A stretch of DNA of 64,000 nucleotides, from positions 62,001 through 126,000 of the forward strand of contig NZ_JAFCKS010000010.1 in NCBI RefSeq assembly GCF_018129995.1, read 5' to 3'. Position 1 is the first letter of the stretch; the number at the start of each line of letters is the position of its first letter. Under the pieces are notes generated by a model. The model worked only from the letters and a program-made list of their open reading frames with translations, was not told where the DNA came from and did not search any database. Source of the DNA: Bradyrhizobium sp. SZCCT0153 (GTDB lineage: Bacteria; Pseudomonadota; Alphaproteobacteria; Rhizobiales; Xanthobacteraceae). Both the position numbers and the translations under genes were made by a program. Below are positions 58,657 to 64,000 of this stretch, piece after piece.

Positions 58657-59055
58657 TCAGAACACCGTGAAGAGAACTTCACCGCCCACGTTCGCTTCAC
58701 GCGCACTGTGGTCGGCCATGATTCCCTTCGGCGTCGACAACACCGAAATGCCGAGTCCGTTGTTGACCCGCGGCAGGTTCTTCACCGAGGCGTAAACGCG
58801 ACGCCCAGGCTTGGAGACCCGCTCGATCTCGCGGATGACGGGCTCGCCGTCGAAATACTTCAGCTCGATCTCGATCTCGCTGCGGCCCGAGGAATGCTCG
58901 AGCGTGGCGTAACCGCGGATGTAGCCCTCGCTCTTCAGCACTTCGAGGACGTTCTCGCGCATCTTCGAGCCAGGCGTGGAGACCTTGTTCTTGGAGCGCA
59001 TCTGCGCGTTGCGGATACGGGTGATCAGATCGCTGATTGGATCGTGCGTAGACAT
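58657..59055 (-). CDS. rpsH: 30S ribosomal protein S8
   Basis: 132 residues, with 'MSTHDPISDLITRIRNAQMRSKNKVSTPGSKMRENVLEVLKSEGYIRGYATL' and the C-terminal 'LGISVLSTPKGIMADHSAREANVGGEVLFTVF'. In E. coli S8 is the translational repressor of the spc operon; whether a binding site exists here (near the rplE start) was not established. Confidence 0.99.
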   Translation of the reverse strand: MSTHDPISDLITRIRNAQMRSKNKVSTPGSKMRENVLEVLKSEGYIRGYATLEHSSGRSEIEIELKYFDGEPVIREIERVSKPGRRVYASVKNLPRVNNGLGISVLSTPKGIMADHSAREANVGGEVLFTVF

Positions 59056-59069
59056 CTAAACGACCCTCC

Positions 59070-59375
59070 TTACCAGCTGGACTTCACGAGGCCCGGGACC
59101 ATGCCCTTGGAGCCAAGCTCGCGCAGCGCGATACGGGACAGCTTGTTCTTGCGGTAGATCGAGCGCGGACGGCCCGACAGCTCGCAACGCAGACGGATGC
59201 GGGTCGCCGACGAGTTGCGCGGCATTTCCGCCAGCTTCAGGGTCGCGGCGAACCGCTCCTCCATCGGCAGCGTCTTGTCGGCGATGATCGCCTTCAACCG
59301 CGCGCGCTTCGGGGCGGCGTTCTTCGTCATCCGCTTGCGCCGGTTGTTCTTCTCGATTGAACTCTTCTTTGCCAT
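59070..59375 (-). CDS. rpsN: 30S ribosomal protein S14 (zinc-free type)
   Basis: 101 residues: 'MAKKSSIEKNNRRKRMTKNAAPKRARLKAIIADKTLPMEERFAATLKLAEMPRNSSATRIRLRCELSGRPRSIYRKNKLSRIALRELGSKGMVPGLVKSSW'. Only one Cys is present and the zinc ribbon is absent, so this is the long zinc-independent form. Confidence 0.99.
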   Translation of the reverse strand: MAKKSSIEKNNRRKRMTKNAAPKRARLKAIIADKTLPMEERFAATLKLAEMPRNSSATRIRLRCELSGRPRSIYRKNKLSRIALRELGSKGMVPGLVKSSW

Positions 59376-59421
59376 GCTTGGCTCCTGGGTATCCGCGTTT
59401 GAGAGGCTTTAGGTCAGCGTC

Positions 59422-59971
<550 letters not shown>

Positions 59972-59979
<8 letters not shown>

Positions 59980-60286
59980 CGATCTCAGCTCCCGAGCTCT
60001 TGGCGATGCGGACCTTCTTGCCGTCCGCCAGAATCTTGAATCCGACGCGGGTCGGCTTTCCATCCTTGCCGACATACGCGATGTTAGACAGTTGGATCGG
60101 CGACTCCTTCGAGATGATGCCGCCCTCCTGGGCCTGCGTCTGCTTCTGGTGACGCTTGACCATGTTGATTCCGCGCACCAGGGCCGTGCCGGCGTCGGGA
60201 CGCACCTCGAACACCTCGCCGGTGCGGCCCTTGTCGCGACCGGTCAGCACGACGACCTTGTCGCCCTTGCGGATCTTCGCAGCCAT
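59972..60286 (-). CDS. rplX: 50S ribosomal protein L24
   Basis: 104 residues from the ATG at 60286 ('MAAKIRKGDKVVVLTGRDKGRTGEVFEVRPDAGTALVRGINMVKRHQKQTQAQEGGIISKESPIQLSNIAYV'). It is coupled to rplN by a TGATG overlap and to rplE by an eight-base overlap. Confidence 0.98.
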
Positions 60287-60654
60287 CACAGCACCTCCGG
60301 CGCGAGCGAGATGATCTTCATGTGATTCTTGGCGCGCAGCTCGCGCGGCACGGGCCCGAAGATACGGGTGCCGACCGGCTCGGACTGGTTGTTGATCAGA
60401 ACGGCGGCGTTGCGGTCGAAGCGGATGACCGAACCGTCGGCGCGGCGGATGTCCTTGCGGACGCGCACCACGACGGCCTTCATCACGTCGCCCTTCTTCA
60501 CCTTGCCACGCGGAATCGCTTCCTTGATCGAGACGACGATGATGTCGCCGATCGTGGCGTAGCGGCGCTTGGAGCCCCCGAGCACCTTGATACACATGAC
60601 ACGGCGTGCGCCAGAATTATCGGCCACGTCGAGGTTGGTCTGCATCTGAATCAT
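60286..60654 (-). CDS. rplN: 50S ribosomal protein L14
   Basis: 122 residues, the standard L14 length, from 'MIQMQTNLDVADNSGARRVMCIKVLGGSKRRYATIGDIIVVSIKEAIPRGKVKKGDVMKAVVVRV'. The in-frame extension to 60705 is rejected, because L14 always begins at this M. Confidence 0.98.
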   Translation of the reverse strand: MIQMQTNLDVADNSGARRVMCIKVLGGSKRRYATIGDIIVVSIKEAIPRGKVKKGDVMKAVVVRVRKDIRRADGSVIRFDRNAAVLINNQSEPVGTRIFGPVPRELRAKNHMKIISLAPEVL

Positions 60655-60737
60655 TGATGCACCTCGTCCTCTTCTCTTTGCGCCAGCCCAGCCGGCGCTC
60701 AACATTTCCCTGAAGTCAGTCGGCTAAAGCCAACAGA

Positions 60738-60986
60738 TCAGGCGCTTTTCTTGTGTTCGCCCCGGATCACGACCCAGCGCTTCAACTTCGAAATCGGCTT
60801 CGATTCCTCGATCCACACCATGTCGCCCGGCTTGAATTCGTTGCTCTCGTCGTGCGCGTGGTAGTTCTTCGAACGACGGATCGTCTTCTTGTAGATCGGG
60901 TGCGTGAAGCGGCGATCAACGCGCACCACGATGGTCTTGGCTTGCTTGTCGCTGACGACCACGCCCTGCAAAGTACGTTTCGGCAT
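60738..60986 (-). CDS. rpsQ: 30S ribosomal protein S17
   Basis: 82 residues from 'MPKRTLQGVVVSDKQAKTIVVRVDRRFTHPIYKKTIRRSKNYHAHDESNEFKPGDMVWIEESKPISKLKRWVVI'. The frame extends 39 codons further upstream, but that part overlaps rpmC. Typical S17 length. Confidence 0.98.
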   Translation of the reverse strand: MPKRTLQGVVVSDKQAKTIVVRVDRRFTHPIYKKTIRRSKNYHAHDESNEFKPGDMVWIEESKPISKLKRWVVIRGEHKKSA

Positions 60987-60999
60987 CTTCGTAAGCCTC

Positions 61000-61206
61000 T
61001 TACTTCTTCTTCGCGCGCTTTTGCGCGGCGACGGTCTTGATCCGGGCGATGTCACGACGAGCCTCGCGCAGGCGCGAGGTGTTCTCGAGCTGCCCCGTGG
61101 CACGCTGGAAGCGCAGGTTGAAGCGCTCCTTCTTCAGGTTCAGGATGGCGTCATCCTGCTGGTCGGGGCTCATCGCGCGGATGTCTTCGATCTTCATCTG
61201 TGCCAT
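61000..61206 (-). CDS. rpmC: 50S ribosomal protein L29
   Basis: 68 residues from the second ATG ('MAQMKIEDIRAMSPDQQDDAILNLKKERFNLRFQRATGQLENTSRLREARRDIARIKTVAAQKRAKKK'), which has GGAG eight bases upstream. The first ATG at 61212 overlaps the rplP stop as TAATG and is an alternative that gives 70 residues. Confidence 0.97.
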   Translation of the reverse strand: MAQMKIEDIRAMSPDQQDDAILNLKKERFNLRFQRATGQLENTSRLREARRDIARIKTVAAQKRAKKK

Positions 61207-61211
61207 GGCCA

Positions 61212-61625
61212 TTACTCCGCAATGCGCTCGACGAAGCGCGTCTTGATCGGCAGCTTGGCGGCCGCCAGGGTCAGCGCCTCACGCGCCGTCTGGGTGTTGA
61301 CGCCGTCGATCTCGAACAGCACCCGGCCCGGCTTGACGCGCGCGACCCACAGTTCCGGCGAACCCTTGCCGGAGCCCATGCGGACTTCGGCCGGCTTCTT
61401 CGACACCGGAACGTCCGGGAACACGCGGATCCAGACGCGGCCCGCACGCTTCATGTGGCGGGTCAGCGCGCGGCGAGCGGCTTCGATCTGGCGCGCGGTG
61501 ACGCGTTCAGGCTCGGTCGCCTTCAGGCCGAACTGGCCGAAGGCCAACGTCGCACCCGAAGACGCAACGCCGTGGATACGGCCCTTATGCGCCTTCCGGA
61601 ACTTCGTTTTCTTAGGTTGCATCAT
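61212..61625 (-). CDS. rplP: 50S ribosomal protein L16
   Basis: 137 residues: 'MMQPKKTKFRKAHKGRIHGVASSGATLAFGQFGLKATEPERVTARQIEAARRALTRHMKRAGRVWIRVFPDVPVSKKPAEVRMGSGKGSPELWVARVKPGRVLFEIDGV' is complete L16, including the conserved Arg-rich region near peptidyl transferase. Confidence 0.99.
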   Translation of the reverse strand: MMQPKKTKFRKAHKGRIHGVASSGATLAFGQFGLKATEPERVTARQIEAARRALTRHMKRAGRVWIRVFPDVPVSKKPAEVRMGSGKGSPELWVARVKPGRVLFEIDGVNTQTAREALTLAAAKLPIKTRFVERIAE

Positions 61626-61657
61626 GGCTTCAAGCCCTCAAATTCTCTGTGCTGGCG

Positions 61658-62383
61658 TCAGGCCGCAGCGTTGTCACGGCGCCCACGGCCACCGCGATCA
61701 CCACCGCCGCTGGTCTCGCCTTCGGCCATTCTCTTGTCCTGGGCCATCGGATCGTGCTCGAGGATCTCGCCCTTGAAGATCCAGACCTTGACGCCGCAGG
61801 TGCCGAAGGTCGTGAACGCGGTCGCAACGCCGTAGTCGATGTCGGCACGCAGCGTGTGCAGCGGCACGCGACCTTCGCGGTACCATTCCATACGCGCGAT
61901 TTCCGCACCGCCCAGACGTCCCGAGCAGTTGATTCGGATGCCTTCCGCGCCGAGACGCATCGCCGACTGAACGGCGCGCTTCATGGCGCGGCGGAACGCC
62001 ACGCGGCGCTCCAGCTGCTGCGCGATCGATTCGGCCACCAGCGTCGCATCGAGCTCCGGCTTGCGGATTTCGACGATGTTGATGACGACGTCGGACGAGG
62101 TGATGTCCGCGACCTTCTTGCGAAGCTTGTCGATGTCGGCACCCTTCTTGCCGATCACCACGCCCGGACGAGCCGAGTGGATGGTGACGCGGCACTTCTT
62201 GTGCGGACGCTCGATCACGATGCGGGCGACGGCCGCCTGCTTGAGCTCCTTGTGCAGGATCTCGCGGATCTTGACATCCTCGTGCAGCAGCTTGCCGTAC
62301 TCCTGCTTGCCGGCGAACCAGCGCGAATCCCAGGTCCGGTTGATGCCCAGACGCAGGCCGATCGGATTGATCTTTTGACCCAT
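61658..62383 (-). CDS. rpsC: 30S ribosomal protein S3
   Basis: 241 residues with the N-terminal 'MGQKINPIGLRLGINRTWDSRWFAGKQEYGKLLHEDVKIREIL' and a KH domain ('VIIGKKGADIDKLR'). The C-terminal tail 'ETSGGGDRGGRGRRDNAAA' is Gly/Arg-rich. S3 helps mRNA entry in the 30S subunit. Confidence 0.99.
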   Translation of the reverse strand: MGQKINPIGLRLGINRTWDSRWFAGKQEYGKLLHEDVKIREILHKELKQAAVARIVIERPHKKCRVTIHSARPGVVIGKKGADIDKLRKKVADITSSDVVINIVEIRKPELDATLVAESIAQQLERRVAFRRAMKRAVQSAMRLGAEGIRINCSGRLGGAEIARMEWYREGRVPLHTLRADIDYGVATAFTTFGTCGVKVWIFKGEILEHDPMAQDKRMAEGETSGGGDRGGRGRRDNAAA

Positions 62384-62401
62384 CGTTTTCTCCTGCGTCC
62401 C

Positions 62402-62788
62402 TTAAGCCGCTGCTTCGGCTTCGACCTGACGAACGATGATCGTCAGCTGTGAAAATGGTTTGTAGACACGGCCCGAGCGGCCACGGCCGCGGGGGGCAAA
62501 GCGCTTCATCACGAGGCCGTTGCCGACGAAGGCCTGCGCCACGACGAGATCGTCGACGTCGAGGTCGTGGTTGTTCTCGGCGTTGGCAATAGCCGATTCC
62601 AGGCACTTCTTCACGTCAACCGCGATCCGCTTGCGCGAAAACTGCAGGTCGGCGAGCGCAGCAGCCGCCTTCCGGCCGCGAATGAGCTGGGCGACCAGGT
62701 TGAGCTTCTGCGGGCTCACCCGCAGCATCCGGGCGACCGCCTTGGCCTCGTTCTCGGCGAGGCTCCGTTCGCGCTTAGGTTTGCTCAT
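62402..62788 (-). CDS. rplV: 50S ribosomal protein L22
   Basis: 128 residues: 'AVARMLRVSPQKLNLVAQLIRGRKAAAALADLQFSRKRIAVDVKKCLESAIANAENNHDLDVDDLVVAQAFVGNGLVMKRFAPRGRGRSGRVYKPFSQLTIIV' is L22, including the beta-hairpin in the exit tunnel. Confidence 0.99.
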   Translation of the reverse strand: MSKPKRERSLAENEAKAVARMLRVSPQKLNLVAQLIRGRKAAAALADLQFSRKRIAVDVKKCLESAIANAENNHDLDVDDLVVAQAFVGNGLVMKRFAPRGRGRSGRVYKPFSQLTIIVRQVEAEAAA

Positions 62789-62798
62789 CGTTTAATCC

Positions 62799-63077
62799 TC
62801 AAGCCTTCTTGGCTTTCTTGTCCCCGGAGTGGCCATGGAAGGTCCGGGTCGGCGAGAACTCACCGAACTTGTGACCGACCATTTCCTCGTTGACGGCCAC
62901 GGGCACGTGCTTCTGACCGTTGTAGACGCCGAAGGTCAGGCCGACGAACTGCGGCAGGATCGTCGAGCGACGGCTCCAGATCTTGATGACGTCGTGACGG
63001 CCGGACGCGCGCGCGGCATCTGCCTTCTTGAGCAGAGAACCCTCGACGAACGGGCCTTTCCAGACTGAACGAACCAT
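62799..63077 (-). CDS. rpsS: 30S ribosomal protein S19
   Basis: 92 residues: 'MVRSVWKGPFVEGSLLKKADAARASGRHDVIKIWSRRSTILPQFVGLTFGVYNGQKHVPVAVNEEMVGHKFGEFSPTRTFHGHSGDKKAKKA'. Full-length S19; 12 bases from rplB. Confidence 0.99.
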   Translation of the reverse strand: MVRSVWKGPFVEGSLLKKADAARASGRHDVIKIWSRRSTILPQFVGLTFGVYNGQKHVPVAVNEEMVGHKFGEFSPTRTFHGHSGDKKAKKA

Positions 63078-63089
63078 GTCCGGCGTTCC

Positions 63090-63923
63090 TTACTTCTTCC
63101 GCTTGTGGCGGCTTAGGAGAATGAATTTGTTGGTCGACTTGTTGCTGCGGGTCTTCTTGCCCTTGGTCGGCTTGCCCCACGGAGTGACCGGGTGGCGACC
63201 GCCCGAGGTACGACCTTCACCACCGCCGTGCGGATGGTCGATCGGGTTCATCGAAACGCCGCGGTTGTGCGGCTTGCGGCCCAGCCAACGGTTGCGGCCG
63301 GCCTTGCCGATCGACGTGTTCATGTGATCCGGGTTCGACACCGCGCCGATCGTGCCGCGGCACCGGCCGTGCACCAGGCGCTGCTCGCCCGAATTCAGGC
63401 GGATGATCACGTAGTCATGGTCGCGACCGACGAGCTGGGCATAGGTGCCCGCGGAACGGGCCAGCTGGCCGCCCTTCCCGATCTTGACCTCGATGTTGTG
63501 GATGATCGTGCCGACCGGCATGTTGCCGAGCGGCATGACGTTGCCCGGCTTCACGTCGACATAGTTGCCGGCAACGACGGAATCGCCGACGGCCAGGCGC
63601 TGCGGCGCCAGGATATAGGCCTGGGTGCCGTCCTCGTACTTGACGAGCGCGATGAACGCGGTGCGGTTCGGATCGTATTCCAGCCGCTCGACCGTCGCGG
63701 GCGCATCGAGCCTGTCACGCTTGAAGTCGACGACGCGCAGCGTCCGCTTGTGACCACCGCCGCGGAAGCGCACGGTGATGCGACCGGTGTTGTTGCGGCC
63801 GCCCGAGGAGTGCTTGCCTTCGGTGAGCGCCTTGACCGGCTTGCCCTTGTAGAGCGCCGAACGATCGACCATGACCAGCTGGCGCTGGCCCGGCGTCGTG
63901 GGATTGAATGTCTTCAGTGCCAT
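63090..63923 (-). CDS. rplB: 50S ribosomal protein L2
   Basis: 277 residues: 'MALKTFNPTTPGQRQLVMVDRSALYKGKPVKALTEGKHSSGGRNNTGRITVRFRGGGHKRTLRVVDFKR' and the C-terminal 'GVSMNPIDHPHGGGEGRTSGGRHPVTPWGKPTKGKKTRSNKSTNKF' with the His conserved near the peptidyl transferase centre. Confidence 0.99.
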   Translation of the reverse strand: MALKTFNPTTPGQRQLVMVDRSALYKGKPVKALTEGKHSSGGRNNTGRITVRFRGGGHKRTLRVVDFKRDRLDAPATVERLEYDPNRTAFIALVKYEDGTQAYILAPQRLAVGDSVVAGNYVDVKPGNVMPLGNMPVGTIIHNIEVKIGKGGQLARSAGTYAQLVGRDHDYVIIRLNSGEQRLVHGRCRGTIGAVSNPDHMNTSIGKAGRNRWLGRKPHNRGVSMNPIDHPHGGGEGRTSGGRHPVTPWGKPTKGKKTRSNKSTNKFILLSRHKRKK

Positions 63924-63935
63924 CGTCGTACGACC

Positions 63936-64000
63936 TTACAGACCGGTGGTGACGTCGATCCGGTGGCCCTCTTCGAGGGTCACGATCGCGCGCTTGGTGT
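63936..64000 (-). CDS. rplW: 50S ribosomal protein L23, C-terminal end (partial)
   Basis: Reading from the window edge on the minus strand the last 20 codons are TKRAIVTLEEGHRIDVTTGL and a TAA at 63936-63938. This is the typical L23 C-terminus, and L23 precedes L2 in S10 operons. The rest of the gene is beyond the window. Confidence 0.93.
   Translation of the reverse strand, partial: TKRAIVTLEEGHRIDVTTGL

Overview
The window looks like a chromosomal segment of an alphaproteobacterium of the Bradyrhizobium/Rhizobiales type. This rests on the high G+C, the closeness of most proteins to families I associate with Bradyrhizobium, the intergenic palindromic repeats of rhizobial type, an ATP12-family F1-ATPase chaperone, and the S10-spc-alpha ribosomal cluster order with adk following secY. 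I see no rRNA, CRISPR array, prophage or insertion sequence. One tRNA gene, tRNA-Arg(UCG), is present.

Layout. 1-8.9 kb: the end of a DNA photolyase gene, a small histone H1-like Lys/Ala protein, a DMT exporter, several small secreted or membrane-anchored proteins, an AraC regulator, tRNA-Arg, a VOC protein and a GrlR-like protein. 9-14.5 kb (minus strand): a large orphan PAS sensor histidine kinase, a second DMT exporter, a Nudix hydrolase and a DapA-family aldolase/lyase. 14.6-22.2 kb (minus strand): a probable acyl-CoA catabolic group (SDR, MaoC hydratase, DUF35 zinc ribbon, thiolase-fold protein) followed by a fused indolepyruvate ferredoxin oxidoreductase. 22.4-32.6 kb: a tri-haem cytochrome c, a TRIC/UPF0126 membrane protein, PEP-mutase family, ABM, NIPSNAP and ArsR genes, an alpha/beta-hydrolase remnant, small exported proteins, a large alpha/beta-hydrolase-domain protein and a GST. 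32.7-46.2 kb: an acyl-CoA carboxylase beta subunit, a class D beta-lactamase, a translationally coupled FliK-like/FlhB-tail-like pair, ATP12, an RluA-type pseudouridine synthase, rarA, a Do-like protease and an OprP-type porin. 46.2-49.9 kb: an HxlR regulator divergent from an MDR oxidoreductase, DUF1330, an SDR and a frameshifted di-haem cytochrome c. 49.9-64 kb (minus strand): a continuous ribosomal protein operon from rplW (partial) to rplQ.

The most interesting object is inside the ribosomal operon. Between canonical secY and adk lies a second SecY-like gene (53628-54839), joined to both neighbours by four-base ATGA stop/start overlaps. Its product keeps the SecY fold signatures. It lacks about 16 residues in the plug region, has Ala where canonical SecY has the conserved Arg of the GIRPGE loop, and has a shortened C-terminal tail. 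This suggests a co-expressed, functionally altered translocon paralogue. The adenylate kinase next to it carries an unusual tail of about 80 residues, rich in Lys and Ala and like histone H1, similar to the free protein at 673-975.

Other points of note are two disrupted genes (27420-27820 and 49056-49888), a thiolase-fold protein that seems to lack the catalytic cysteines, three small genes of 47-57 codons that are easy to miss, and several dispersed palindromic repeat families, some lying between ribosomal protein genes.
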